Shown in pieces: positions 1-12,346 of a stretch of 64,000 nucleotides of DNA. Origin of the DNA: Eonycteris spelaea (lineage: Eukaryota > Chordata > Mammalia > Chiroptera > Pteropodidae); assembly GCA_003508835.1 (NCBI GenBank), contig PUFA01000211.1, forward strand, positions 1,798,001 through 1,862,000, written 5' to 3'. Position numbers and translations under genes: made by a program. Positions within the stretch are counted from its first letter, which is position 1. Each line of letters opens with the position of its first letter. Below the pieces are notes generated by a model that had not been told where the DNA came from, did no database searches, and saw nothing but the letters and a program-made list of their open reading frames with translations.

Positions 1-1394
1 TGCACAATGATGAAATTGCCTCTATTGAAGTGTTTCTCAGAGCATACCCTAGTCATTAAGTGGCACATGATGGTACATACACATATATGTATAAATGCCC
101 ATGGTGGCAGTAAATGTACAAAGATTTACATGAGTGAAGAAGTAGATCTGAATATGCTACTTATGAAATTTTTTATTTGAATACGGTATAAAGTTATATT
201 TTTGTAATATTGAGTAAACTATCCTTAAGACTAAAGTGCTAGGTCTTGCCTCCCTGGTCCAAATCGACAGAAGTTGATGCAAGAGATGACTAATTATATT
301 CAACTGAAGAAGAGAGAAAATGTATCAGACATGAACTGTTCTGTTAAATCAGACTGACAACTAATGGTTTGTCTTATAGCTTTTCATTGAAGTATTTTGA
401 AAGTTTGGGAAAACGGGTCAGAAAAAATAAGGTTCTGTGAAGAGCTGTGAAAGAGAGTGAGGATGCCAGAAATTGGATCTGGGTATAGAGCTCACACAGT
501 TGCACACTTCTCAGTCTCCCTGGTGGCCAGTCTTTAAATAAATGCATGGCAATTCTCAAGATATAATCTTGTCCTCTAGATTAACATTTCCCATCTTCTT
601 CCCGCTTTTTCAGCATGTGTGTTGATGACCTAAACAAGAAAGAGTTTACGATGGATGGGCTCATTTATTTGTCTGGGATTGAACAATATGTACTTTCTGA
701 ATCCCATTAATTTTGGGGACTAATCTACATATTGGTAACATGTCATAAAAGACAGATTACAAATACTGAATCAGAACTTTTCAGGGCTTAGAAATAATAA
801 AATGCCAATTTGTTAAATACTTTCTAGGAGAGTAAGAGGAACCTCTGTATAAGTGTAATATAATCATGGTAAAATAATGGATTAAATGGCCTTCTTTAAA
901 GAAAAAAAAGCTTTGACATATCTGAAAACAAATTTATATAAAATTCAGATCTAGACATTTTTTCTCAAATGGCTAACCATTGCCTGAACACCATTATGGA
1001 ATAATCTTTTCCTCACAATTCTAGATTCCACCTTTATAATATCCTACAGGCCCCACGTATCTGAGTCTATATTTGGACTCTCTTCTTGTATGAAGAAGTG
1101 CAGTTGTCTTTCGCATAACGGTCTTATACTTTATCCTTCTTGTTGAACTGACTATTTTAAACATATCTGTAGATTCTTTGTGATTCTCTGTTAAAATGGT
1201 CATATCATTCTATTAATTCGATCATCTTCAATCCTTGTCAATCCTTTCTTATCCTTTTGATTCAATTTATTTTTCTTATGTGCTGTTAAGACATTCAATG
1301 CAATGTTGTTTATTTTTGACTCCTAAAAACACACAGACCACAAAAAAGAAAATAAAATTCTCTTATTTATTGTAGCCTTGAGGTTGAAGTAGCT
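1..1394. other. Unassigned AT-rich DNA
   Basis: No gene or repeat could be recognised here by eye. The reading frames are short, broken by many stops and have no family signature. Confidence 0.5.
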
Positions 1395-1740
1395 GAAAAC
1401 TGCATGAATGGATCTTTAGAATATTATGCTAAATGAAATATATCAGACAGAAGGGAACAAAACTATATGTTTTCACTCATATGTTGGAATATAAACAAAA
1501 AGTAAAAAATGATCTATAAATAAAACAAACAAAACAGACTCATAGATACAACAGAATGGTGGTTACCAGAGGTGAAAAGGGGAGGAGAGGGCAAAGTCTT
1601 TGTACGGTAACAAAAGGAAACTAGAGTTCTGTGGTGAGTATGCAATAAACAGATGCCAAATTATAATATTGTGTATCTGAAAATAATATAACGTTATTAA
1701 CCAATGTTACCCCAATAAATTTAATTTTAAAAAAAGAAAA
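1395..1740 (+). repeat. L1 3' end (3' UTR with A-rich tail)
   Basis: This 5'-truncated L1 fragment starts in the end of ORF2 and runs through the 3' UTR. The typical block 'catagatacaacagaatgg', then a G-rich stretch, then 'aaccaatgttacccc' followed by aataaatttaattttaaaa are visible. The same 3' end appears reversed at 16.16 kb and 24.87 kb, so it belongs to a family active in this genome. Confidence 0.85.
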
Positions 1741-2097
1741 ATGAAGGATATACACAGAAACAAGCCAAAATTAAAGCTGTAATCCAGAGAACAACAACAA
1801 AAAATAAACTCACAATTTGAAATGTAGGGCTGCTGAATTACTCTATCGGTTAAAGCCAGGTCATGTAAGTAAAAGTTAGGACACAGAATTAGGAGAAATC
1901 AAGGCAGCTAATCGGAATGGGACACATAAAAGGATACAGAGTACTGCATGGAGTACTCTAAACTCTAATACTATGAGCCTCCCCTACTTGTCATAGAAGC
2001 CCTTCCTTCCTTTTAATCCTCCTAAGGGTTTTTTTCTCCCTCCTGACAATGAAAAATGGTGTTTTTTAAACATCAACCAATTCTCTAATTCTCCAGA

Positions 2098-3285
2098 CAC
2101 CATTGGGTACCCAACAATTCAATTCAATTCTGACACTACCTGGAGTTAGCATCAGATTTCACAAGTTAAAGACTCAGTCCCACAAGACTGCCTTCACTTT
2201 AGATGTCAGTTATGTATGGGGTGCCTAGGATACCCACTGTAATGCAGAAGTCCCAGGCCTAGAACTTGCACCTGGGCTTGGATATTCTGGAAAAAACACC
2301 AGGAGGACCAGAGGGGTGAGAAGTGCCTGTTTATTACTCACGAGGCAAGGAAGCTTCAGCAGCAGCCAGTTGGAGCTGCAGGAAAATTCCCCTAGCCAAA
2401 AAGAAAACATTTATCTCCAAGTGGGTGCTGGGGGTGGAAAGAATTACCTCACTGGGGTTGCCGCCACCTTCTCTGGTGGATTGAAATAGATGTGCTGCTT
2501 AGTTACAGAAGCAGATAGCATCCATGAGAATGGCAAACCAGCCACCTTCTTGAGCAGAGCAAGCAGATAAAGTCCAAAGGAGCGGCAGAAAACATCACTG
2601 CTGTGAGGTCTTTGTTCACTGCCTTCCTGTGGCTGCAGGCCAGGTAGCTATCAGTTTTCTGAGTATGTGGATGGGCTATGTTCTGAGTTAACCCCATGCC
2701 CACATTCTATCCAGTTGACAACAAATCCATGGGTCCCTTCAGACCCACCTCCTCAGATTCATAATTCATGAGAATGACTCACAGAACCCAGGAAAGCACT
2801 TTACTTACTACTACCAGTTTATTTTTAAAGGAGAGAACTCAGGAATAGCCAGTTGGGTGAGATGCATAATGTCAGGTTAGGAGAGGGGTACAGACCTTCC
2901 ATGTCCCTTTCTGGGCATGCTGCTCTCCCAGCATGTAAATGCACTTTGAATATTGTCATTTCGAGGATTTTATAGAGGTTTCATTATGTTTCAAAAATTA
3001 AGTCAGTGGCCATTGGTGACTGAACTTAGTCTCTAGTCCTTCTTTCCCTGGAGGTTGGTAGATAGGGCTAAAAATTCCAACCCTCTAATCATGTCTTGGT
3101 CTTTCTGGTGACCAGCCTTCATCTTGAAGCTATCTAGGGACCTCTAGCTACCAATCATCTCATGAGTATACACTAGATACTCTTATTACTCTGGAAACTC
3201 CAAGGGTTTTAGGAACTCTCTGCCAGAAACCAGGGACAAAGATTAAATTATATCTCTTTTTAAAAGATGTTATAACTCCTTGTTT
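2098..3285. repeat. Ancient LTR-like repeat, split by a younger LTR
   Basis: Two flanks (about 2098-2237 and 2705-3285) look like parts of one ancient mammalian LTR. They carry the phrases 'ctacctggagttagcatcag', 'agtcagtggccattggtgac' and 'ccaagggttttaggaactct'. The match is from memory of the consensus, probably an ERVL or MaLR-type LTR. The centre (2238-2704) is a younger insertion of another LTR family. Subfamily and strand are not settled. Confidence 0.5.
2238..2704 (-). mobile_element. Solo LTR, family copy 1
   Basis: On the minus strand this 467-bp element runs TG...CA with a poly(A) signal in 'gtgagtaataaac'. It aligns along its length with copies at 33678-34100 (minus) and 35245-35655 (plus). 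All three share 'gaacatagcc', 'taacatccac/gacattatct' and the segment from 'gaagctt' through the AATAAA to 'ctggtggttttt'. No internal retroviral sequence adjoins it, so it is a solo LTR, probably class I or ERVL. No clear target duplication was found at the edges. Confidence 0.7.
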
Positions 3286-3645
3286 ATGGGTGAAATTCAT
3301 ATATTGAAGTCTTAACCCCAAGTACCTCAGAGTGATTTTATTTTGGGATAGGGTCTTTACAGGTAGTGAGGTTAAAATGAAATTATTAGGATGGGCAATA
3401 TTCCAGTATGACTGGCATCCTTACAAAAGAAAAAATTTAGAGACATAGGGGAAAAATGGTCATTATAAGCCAAGGAGAGAAGCCTGGAACAGATTCTTCC
3501 CTCTCACCCTCAGATGGAGCCAGTCCTGCTGACACTTTGACCTTTGACTTCTAGCCTATAGAACTATAAGACAATACATTTTTGTTGTTTATTCCACACA
3601 GTCTGTGGTACTTTTGTATGGCAGCCATAGGAAATGAATATACTT
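3286..3645 (+). repeat. Ancient MaLR-type LTR fragment
   Basis: The order of the phrases 'gaaattcatatattgaagtc', 'gggatagggtctttacag', 'gaacagattcttccctc' and 'gtctgtggtacttttgtat' matches my memory of an old mammalian LTR-retrotransposon end (MLT/MST class). It is strongly diverged. The subfamily is not settled. Confidence 0.6.
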
Positions 3646-4049
3646 TTTTTTTTAATCTGAGAAAATTAGTTTACAAGAAGTAGATTTTCTTTAATGCTCT
3701 CTCAAACACTTTCATTGTATATAGACCAATAAGTAGAATTAGATCCCAGTGTGTCCCAGGACACAATTACAGGCTTTACACAAGAGAAGACTTACATATC
3801 GAAAGACATAACTCTTTGCTAATTTTTATCTTCTCTTTCTTAAAGTAGTTCTTCCAAAGCATAGCATTTTTGGCTTTTTAATGCTCCCTTCTATTCCTTT
3901 TTTCAATGCACTTAATTCATAGATTCCTTAGATTTTCTGTGCTCATTATTCATTTGAAACCTCCTGGATTATGTTAAAGCCATGTATAGATATTCCTGTA
4001 GCACTCTACACTTTTATTTTACTCAGTATTCTTGTATAACTTTAATATG

Positions 4050-4145
4050 CATTTTTTTCCCCAGTAGGACATGATTTGTGTGAGCATTCATAGTGCCTAG
4101 TTCAATGCCTGGTACAAATTAGGTGTTTAATATATATTTCTTAAA
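4050..4145 (+). repeat. MIR/L2-type 3' tail
   Basis: The phrase 'gtgcctagttcaatgcctgg' followed by tacaaattaggtgtttaata is the common 3' tail of MIR and L2 elements. The fragment is too short to choose between them. Confidence 0.5.
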
Positions 4146-7100
4146 GGAAGAAGGGAAAGAAGAAGAGAAAGAAAATTTCATTCTGCACTGCTACCAAGGA
4201 ATAATGTGGATTTTTCTTTCTCCCTGTTTACTTACGAATTATATTCATGGTACCCTTAGAACTTGAGCTGGAGGCATAAAATATTGGCAGTTTGTGATTT
4301 CTGCACCCTTCAAGTAGTGTATGTGAGCCAAGGAACTGTGAATAGCCTCCAAATACTTTCTCACTAAATCTTGGGCATATCCCCTGAAACACTGGCCTTA
4401 CCCTTTCCCAACAGTTAGGATCAGGGCCAGTAATCCTGATGAGTGCTGTTGATTAGAAATCTGGGTAAGAAAGATTTAAGATGACTTCTTATGGTTCTAC
4501 TTTCTGCTGTCCCTCCTAATACTCTTAGTGTATAGGAATTCATGGTTCCTATGCTGGGTGTTTCCACTTCTTTGGGAGCCTTTAATTTTTTCTCCAAAGT
4601 GGTGTGGTACTGCCCAGCTCTCTCAGTTATGTTTTGAAATAAACATTCTACTCAATATTAGAATAGCTAGGTGCCAACTTACAGTTCTTTTTCTAGGCCC
4701 AAACTCCCTTATATCTTACAAATATTTTTTGATATGTAATTATGTTCATTCCCTAGTTTCAATTTATATAGTTTTCATTTCTTTTAATTTCCATGCATTT
4801 GGAAAAAAGAAGATAGACAAATATACACTTATTCAGCCACTTTTCTGGACAATTTAGCAGTTTTTCCTCTGCTCCTGAATATCCTTTGGACTCGCCTATA
4901 TTGGAAAAAGAGGGAGATTGTGTAATGATATGATTGTTTTAATAAAAAACCAAAAGAATCTATAGACAAGTTGTTGAAAATACTATAAGGTTAATATCAT
5001 AACATCTGTATCTTTAAACTTATACACTGTCCAGGTTCTAGACATTTCTCCCATTTTTCCCCATGGATGAGTTCTTTATGTCAGTCTCGAAATTTCCTCA
5101 CCAATCATGTTATTTTTGACCCCCATATTCTGATATATATTCCCACCATATTTCAGAAGCTGATTTTCTACCCTAAACTTTGTGATTTTCTTGATAATTA
5201 CAGCAATTTTTTATTTTTGTCCTTTTAAAAAAAATTTGGAACCATATTTGATGCTGGTGATTTGATTAGCCTTTCCTTAAAACATCTTCCTTCTATTACT
5301 TTAATGACTCTACTATACTGTTTTCTCTAAACTGGTGCTTTCTTTCTCAAGAATCTTTTTGGCCTTTTGCCCCTTGGTTTCCTTAAGGAGCATAACTATC
5401 TCAGTTTCAGCTTTTTAAATTTTTAATTTTTTTATTTTTTACCTAGGCTGAAGGCTTGAAGGTTTTTATCTATAAACTCTCCTTTAATCCAGCCTCCACT
5501 TCTCTATTTTTAATAGCTAACTGGATGCTATTGTGAAAAATTGAAAGGAAGGGCTTGGTGATGAATGTTAGAGAAAAGTTCAGGCTAATGTCTGGCTTGA
5601 ATAACAGCAAGGACAGCAGTGCTATTTCACATATACAAGAAATGTAAGGGAAAATAGGGTTAAAGAGGATCATTTCAGTTACAAGAAAGAGGAACTATTC
5701 AAACCATCTGACACAAATCCAAAACAACTGGTGACCTTAGTACAACCACTTCAAGGAATTCCTAACTAAGAAAGGCAAACTGACAAAGAATTTAGATAAC
5801 CACATTTTATTATCTTTTTACTTGACTCATTGTATATTCCTGAGCATAAGGTTATTTGGGCCATCACAAAATAATTGCAAGGAAAATAGTGACATAGAAA
5901 ACAATTGCTATTTAAAAATATGACTTTCTGTGAGAAGGGCAAGTATGTATTCCTTAAAGCAAAGAAAAATATTTAAAAACGCTGCTCTCATTGTTTTAGA
6001 AACTGTGTTTGAAAAGTAGCTGGATTGTAAATATTGTGAATAATTTTAATACTCTTTAGTTTCTATTTAAAGTCCTCAATGGAATTTAAAGTTGTGACTT
6101 TATGATGATTTCTTGTTTTTGCATGGTGGTTAAAGCTTGCTTAATGTTACGACACTAGAAACTTAACCATAAATAAGAATCTATGTGGGTCTCGTGCTTT
6201 GCACATGGGTAGACGCTACTCCATAAGCACACAGTTATTTTAAAACCCTAAAGGAGAGGGGATGTCACAACAATGTTCTTCATCATTCTTCCTTAGAAAA
6301 TCCGATACTGCATCTTTGGGTAATAAATAGAACAGATATGTAGCTGGAAAATTATATGTAGATGTTTGGGCTTCAAAAATATTTATCTCAGTTTATAAAC
6401 TGAATTGGATATGTTTGTAATTCTATGATGTCAACAATTTCAATTTCATAGTTTTTTGGTGTCACATATGTGCTTTCATGAATATAAAAACTTTATTTTT
6501 TTCTATGAAAGGCACAATAACACCATGTTAGTTAAGCTGCATGAGTTTCACTTATGCCAATTCATCAGTGAAGGAAAATATGGTTTCTTATTATAAAGAC
6601 ACCAGTGATAAATTTATTGGCCAATAGAATGCCTCATTCAGCTTCTTACTTCAAACAGTTTCAAGGTTTGGTTATTGGTACATTAGGAAAAATTACTGTT
6701 ACATAACATGTCCTAATTTTTATATGTTAATGTTCAGGCTAGAGTTTAATAACCTCTTGAAGTTATTAAATAATGTTGGTTTCTAAACTGTATGCAACTA
6801 AAACATATTGCTTCATGACCAACATCTTTATCCATGTTATCCAGTGAATGAAATACAGGTCATCTGTGCAAAAAGCCCTTCCTTTGTATTCTTGTTTCTT
6901 CTTCTCCAGTTCTATCCTATTATTTTGTTCTCTTATAGCTTTGTTTTTCACTTTCAGGAAAGAATATCTATGCAAGGATTAACCCAACAAAGCATAGCAC
7001 CAATAGGACTGGCACAAAATCAGGGGGAAAATTTGACAAAAGAGAACTGCCTAAATTAAATGTTTAGTGCTTTACTCATTCACTACACTTGGACTGTACA

Positions 7101-7192
7101 GAGCAAGACTATCCTGCTGATCAATGTGCTTTGTCCACTCCTGGACCATTTCCTTATTGTATAAATAATGAATGATTTATAGATACATATTT
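4146..7192. other. Unassigned AT-rich DNA
   Basis: About 3 kb without a recognisable repeat or coding signature. The longest open frames (109 codons or fewer) have no conserved domain and lie in AT-rich DNA where such lengths occur by chance. Confidence 0.45.
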
Positions 7193-7288
7193 ATAGATAC
7201 ATAATTCTTGCTGAATTTTAATTGTGATGTGTCTTGGTGTGGGCCTCTTTGGGTCCATCTTTTTTGGGACTCTGAATTATGTATCTAT
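7193..7288. repeat. 62-bp duplicated HAL1 piece inside a 14-bp inverted repeat
   Basis: Positions 7215-7276 are identical, base for base, to 8401-8462 inside the neighbouring HAL1-like element. The copied piece is bordered by the inverted repeat atagatacataatt (7193-7206) and aattatgtatctat (7275-7288), whose last two and first two bases overlap the duplicate. The pieces around it do not continue as HAL1. The exact identity contrasts with the clear divergence between HAL1 copies in this window. Confidence 0.85.
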
Positions 7289-7408
7289 TCTCATTTTGGC
7301 TTTACCTTAGAACCAAAAGATGAAAAACATGTATGCTCTAAATTTACTTTTAGTCATATTTTTAAAATTTAGTCTAATTTTTAAATCAATGTAATAAAAT
7401 TTATATAT

Positions 7409-9895
7409 CTTTTTCTCCAGCTTTATTGAAGTATGACAGATAATTAACTGTTCATATTTAGATTGTACAATTAAATGAGGTTTTTTTTCAATTATAGTTG
7501 GCATACAACGATACATTAGTTTCAGTTGTATAGCATAGTGATTAGAGATCTCTATGACTCACAAAGTGGTCACCCCATTAAATCTAGTACCCATTCCCAC
7601 CTTACATATTTATTACATTGTTAACTATTTTTTTATGCTACACTTTATATCTCCATGACTATTTTGTATCTATCCATTTGTACTTCTTAATCTCTTTGCC
7701 CATTTTCACCATCTCCCTCAACCTCCTATCCCATCTAGTAGCCCTCAAAATATTCTCTGTATCTATGAGTTTGTTTTCATTTTTTTGTTGTAGTTTGTTT
7801 TGTTCTTTAGATTCCATGTGTATGTGAAATCATGCAATATTTGTCTTTATTTGACTTACTTCATTCAGGACAATACCCTCTAGATCCATCAAGGCAATAC
7901 CTTTTCCGTTTCCTTTTATTCTGTCTTTTAATCTGAAGTCTCTTGTAGGCAGCGTATGTAGGGGTCTTGTTTTCTTAACCATTCAGCCACTCTATCTTTT
8001 GCTTGGATCACTTAATTCTTTTCCATTTGAGGTACTTGTTGATAGGAATGTAGTTATTATTATCCTTTATTTCTGTTTTTGATACACATTTTTTCTTTTT
8101 AAAGCAATCCTTTCAAGAATTCTTTTAATACTGGCTTAATATTGATGAATTCCTTTAGCTTATTTTTGTCTGGGAAGCTCTTTATTTGTCCTTTCACTCC
8201 AAATGACAGCTTTGCTGGCTGAAGTATTTTGGTTGTAAATTCTGGTTTTCAACACTTTTGAATATTTGTGTGCCAAGCCCTTCTGTTCTGCATGATTTCT
8301 TTTGAGAAATCAGCTGCCAGTTATGGGTGCTCCTTTGTGGGTAACTAATTGCTTTTCTCTTGCTGCTTTTAAAATTCTCTCTTTGTATTTAACCTTTGGT
8401 ATTTTAATTGTGATGTGTCTTGGTGTGGGCCTCTTTGGGTCCATCTTTTTTGGGACTCTGAACTTTCTGCCTATTTGGGACTCTCTGAGCTTTCTGCTAT
8501 TTCCTTCACCAGGTTGGGGAAGTTTTTCCATCATTATTTCTTCAAATATATATTTAACTTCTTGTGCTTCCTCTTCAGGTACCCCTATGACTCCAAATGT
8601 TGTTATCCTTAATTTTGCCCTATAGCTTCTTAAATTATTATTATGTTCTTGGTTACTTTTTTCCTGCTGTTCTCATTGGTGTCCTTGCTTCCCCATCTTC
8701 TACATTGGTGTGTTGATCTTCTTTGCTATTCTGTTGATTCTCTCTAATATACTCTTTATCTCAGATAATGTATTCTTCATTTCTGACTGGTTCCCTTTTA
8801 TAATTTCCATTTTCATTTTTATGTTTTTTTTAAAAAAAATCTCCTTGTTAAAGTTCTCACTGACTTCATCTACACTTCCCTTAATTCCACTGAGCATCTT
8901 TATAACCAGTGTTTTGAACACTGCATCTGTTAGATTCCTTGACTCCATTTTTCCTTGAGCTATGTTCTCGTCTTTCATATAATTTCTGCCTCTTTGTATT
9001 CTTATTTTGGCTCCCTTTCTGTGTACGTTTCTATGTACTAATCAAAGCTCTTTAGTCTCCCGGTCTTATTAGTATGGCTTTGGGTAATAGGTGTCCAGTG
9101 GCACAGTCTTGAGAAGGGTTCAGCTGCAGGGCAAGTTTGGCCCCAGCCTGTGTCCCTCTGAAGCCACCTGTTAATATTCAGCAAGCAATCCATAGATGCT
9201 GTACTTATATTTGTTATAAGAGGCCACGCCAGAAACTGAGGCCAGCTGCCACCAGAGTGTCTCAGTGTCACTCAGCAAGGACCTCCTGACTCACTGAGGA
9301 CATACCTGGATGTAGTTTGGGTGGGGCTGCGAGTCGGGGGAGGTAGAGTTTCAGGGAAACCTGTGGGTGGAGCAACCTCTGTTATCCAGTTCGATGATGT
9401 CTTAGCTATGGAGGCGCTGCATCTGCACATTGGGCAGGAGTGGCGGACTCAACAGAGGAACAATGGATACCACCAGCACTTCCGTCCAGGAGATCCTCAC
9501 CTACAGCCCTCACTCAGACAATTCAGTGTCCCCTGTAAGTCCCTGGTGCCCCCTGTGCAGCCCATCCAGTGCTGGGGCTCATAGCCAGCAGGCCTGTCAC
9601 CATGAAAGTCCACTCACAGGCCTTTTTAAGAAGCATTTGCAGCTGCTGGCTGCCGTTGTTTTAGCGTCTGTCCCACTTAGCCACTTGGAACCAGGCAGCC
9701 TTGGGTCTTCGCCCACTACTACCTTTGCAGGTTGATTAATTATTTCTCTCCCTAGTTGTAGTGCTTCTGTTTGTCTTGATCCTAGGTGACTTAACTGTTT
9801 GCTCCATGTTTCTGTTACAACTTTGATTTGGTCGCAAGAGGGATGAACAAAGCCTCTATCATCTATGTCATTTCTTTCTCCCCATAATTTGTTTT
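7409..9895 (-). mobile_element. HAL1-like L1 derivative, copy A
   Basis: This is a complete-looking non-autonomous L1 derivative of about 2.5 kb. On the minus strand the order is a GC-richer 5' UTR (about 9895-8990), ORF1 (about 8985-8300), a short stretch of the ORF2 start (endonuclease N-terminus, about 8020-7930), a jump straight to the last part of ORF2 and the 3' UTR, and a tail. Its 5' start (gatgatagaggct) matches copies B and C. The 3' end has a second module after an A8 tract, ending in caataaagctggagaaaaa. It stands head-to-head with copy B and next to an old L1. HAL1 is a known class of ORF1-only L1 derivatives in mammals; the assignment here is by structure. Confidence 0.8.
8300..8985 (-). 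pseudogene. L1 ORF1 remnant of HAL1-like copy A
   Basis: ORF1 protein of L1 is an RNA-binding coiled-coil trimer that coats the element RNA. The minus strand keeps two recognisable parts in separate frames. The N-terminal part (8978-8700) has FKTLVIKML followed by a Lys/Glu-rich heptad pattern that fits the coiled coil. The C-terminal part (8534-8310) has RPTPRHITIKIPK and KERILKAAREKQLVT, the conserved end of the RRM and the C-terminal domain. Stops and frameshifts between the parts make it non-functional. Within copy A this is the only sizeable coding block, which is the hallmark of a HAL1-type element. Confidence 0.85.
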
Positions 9896-10075
9896 TTTAA
9901 AAAGTTTTTTGATGTGTTAAGTTAGGTTTTTGTAGTTGATATCTCTTTAGTTTCTTAGTTATGTATTCATCATTATAAAATCTTCTGTAAGAACTGCTTT
10001 GGAGCATCCCACAGGTTTTTAGTATGTTGTGTTTCCATTTTCATTTGTTTTGAGATTTTTAAAAGTTCCTTTTTG

Positions 10076-12346
10076 GGCTGGATAAAAAAATGGTGTAGAT
10101 GATAGAGGCTCTGTTCATCCCTCTGGCAACCAAATCAAAGTTGTGACAGAAATAAGGAAAGGAGCAAGGAAAAAACACCTGGGATCTAGATGAATAAGCC
10201 ATACAACTAAGAAGAAGCTCAGGAAATCACCCGGCAGAAGGTAGGTCTGGGTGAGAACATAGGGCTACCCAGTCTCTAGCAGCTGAGTAAGACAGAGGCG
10301 GTAGCAGCAGTAGCGGAGGCAGATGCCTCTTAAAGGGGCTGCGTCTGCGAGCAAATTTTTCAGTGATGGAACTGCTCGCTCTGAGTACCAGTGCCGTTAT
10401 GGCTGCATGCAGCGGGTACCAGGGACTTTTAGGGAGACATTGTCAGAGTGAGGGCCGAGGCAAGATTTACTCCATACAGAAGTGTCAGCGATATCCATTG
10501 TTCCCTGTTGAGCCTTGCCCCGCTCTCAGTGTGCAGACACAACTCCGCCATAGCCGTGACATCATCAGACTAGGTAATAGAGGTCACTCTGCCCAGAGAA
10601 TTCCCTGAAACCCCACCTCCCCCAACTCGAGCCTCACCCAAGCCACATCCAGGTGTGTCCTTGGTGAATCAGGAGGTCCTGGCCGGCAGTACCTAGACTC
10701 ACACTGGTGGCAGCTGGCTTTAGTTTTTGGTGTGGCCTTTTGAGGCAACTATAAGCACAGCATCTGTGGATTGCTTGTTAAATCTTAACAGGTGGACACA
10801 AAGGGGCAGAGGCTTGGGCTAAATTTGTCCTGCAGCTGAACCCCTCTCAGGACTGTGCCACTGGACACCTACTTCACAGATCCACACTAATAAGACCAGG
10901 AGACTTAGGAGTTTTGCTTAGTACATAGAAACAGACATGGAATGGCAACCAAAATGGGAAGACAAAGAAGTAGAAACCATAGGACAGAATATAACAGAGA
11001 TCCAGATATATCGAGTCAAGTAATCTGACAGATACAGAGTTCAAAACACTGATTACAAAGATGCTTAATGGACTTTTAGGAAATGTAGAGAACTCCAACA
11101 AAGAGATAAAAAAAACATAAAAATGGAAATTATAAAAGGGAACTAATCTGAAATGAAGAACACGTTATCTGAGCTGAGAAGCATATTAAATGGAATAAAC
11201 AAAGGAATAACAAAATAAATAAAGAAAAGGATCAAATGCCCTATCAGAGGATGGGAAAGCCGAGGATACACAAGCAGAATGGCAAGAGATAAGAAGCTAG
11301 GACTATACAAATATCTTAAGGAGCATATGGGATACTATTAGAGGTTAAAATATCCATCTGATCAGCATACCTGAAGGAAAACAAGGTGTCGAACATCTGT
11401 TGAAGACATAATGATGGAAAACTTCCTAACCTGGTGAAGGAAATGGACACAAAACCCCAGGAAGCTCAAGGAATCCCAAACCCAGAGATCCAAAGAGGCA
11501 TTAAGACTCATCATAATTGAAATGCCAAAGGTTAAATACAAAGAAAGAATATTAAAAGCAGCCAAGAGAAAACAGATAGTTACTTATAAGGGAAAACACA
11601 TAAGACTGGCAGTTTGATTTCTCAAAAGAAACTATGCAGGACAGAAGGGCTTGGCACAAAATATTTGACAGGATAAAGACCCAGGCTCTACATCCAAGAA
11701 AGAGCTTCCAGAGAAAAATAAAGGACTTTATTACCACCAAGCCAGTGTTACAGGAAACGTTGAAGGGTCTTCTTTGAGAAGAAAAAACATGTATCAAAAA
11801 CAGGAATAAAGAATGGTAACGACTACATTTCTATCAATAAGTACCTTAAATGGAAAAGAATTAAGTGATCCAAGCAAAAGATAGAGTGGCTGAAAGGGTA
11901 AGAAAATAAGACCCCTACATATGGAAAGGAAGGGATGGAAAAATATATTGCTTTGATGGACCTAGAAGGTATTTAAGTCAATCAGAGAAAGATAAATACT
12001 ATATGATTTCACTTATATATGGAATTTAAGGAATAAAAAGAACAAAGTAATCAAAAACAAACATAGAAATATAGTGGACATTTGGTGACTGACAGGGGGA
12101 AGGGGGTTTGGGGGACTGGGAGAATGGGGTGAAGGGCTAAAGAACTACAAATTAGTAGCTGTTGGATGGTCATGGGAATAGGGAGCATGGCATAGGGAAT
12201 GCAGTTAGCATTAATATGTTGGCTAGGTGGAGGTCAGGGTAGGGAGGGAGCAATTGGGGGGGATCATTTTATGAACTATATAGATGTCTAACTAATGTAC
12301 TCTATACTTGAAACTAAATAAAATAAATAATTTTTTTTAAAAAGAA
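10076..12346 (+). mobile_element. HAL1-like L1 derivative, copy B
   Basis: The plus-strand order is a 5' UTR starting just before gatgatagaggctctgttc, ORF1 (about 11020-11800), a short ORF2 start (about 11850-11930), a jump to the L1 3' end (gatggacctagaaggtat), the 3' UTR and an A-rich tail. Imperfect 15-bp target duplications flank it: aaaagttcctttttg at 10061-10075 and aaaaattcccttttg at 12347-12361. The insertion splits the minus-strand L1 around it. Unlike copies A and C it lacks the second 3' tail module. The piece at 53273-53603 is a 3' end of this same type. Confidence 0.85.
11020..11800 (+). pseudogene. L1 ORF1 remnant of HAL1-like copy B
   Basis: The start is gagttcaaaacactgattac, the same N-terminal position as in copies A and C and in the 36.4-kb L1. 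It is followed by an A-rich coiled-coil region and then the C-terminal domain region (aaaggttaaatacaaagaaag, aaaagcagccaagagaaaac). The frame is broken several times, for example at the taaaaaaaacataa stretch near 11108. The original product would be the L1 RNA-binding ORF1 protein. Nothing longer than short open segments remains, so it is a pseudogene. Confidence 0.8.

Noticed and set aside
8302..8625. 107-codon plus-strand hydrophobic frame as a membrane protein
   Set aside because: It is antisense to the ORF1 of HAL1-like copy A. The hydrophobic look comes from the T-rich complement.
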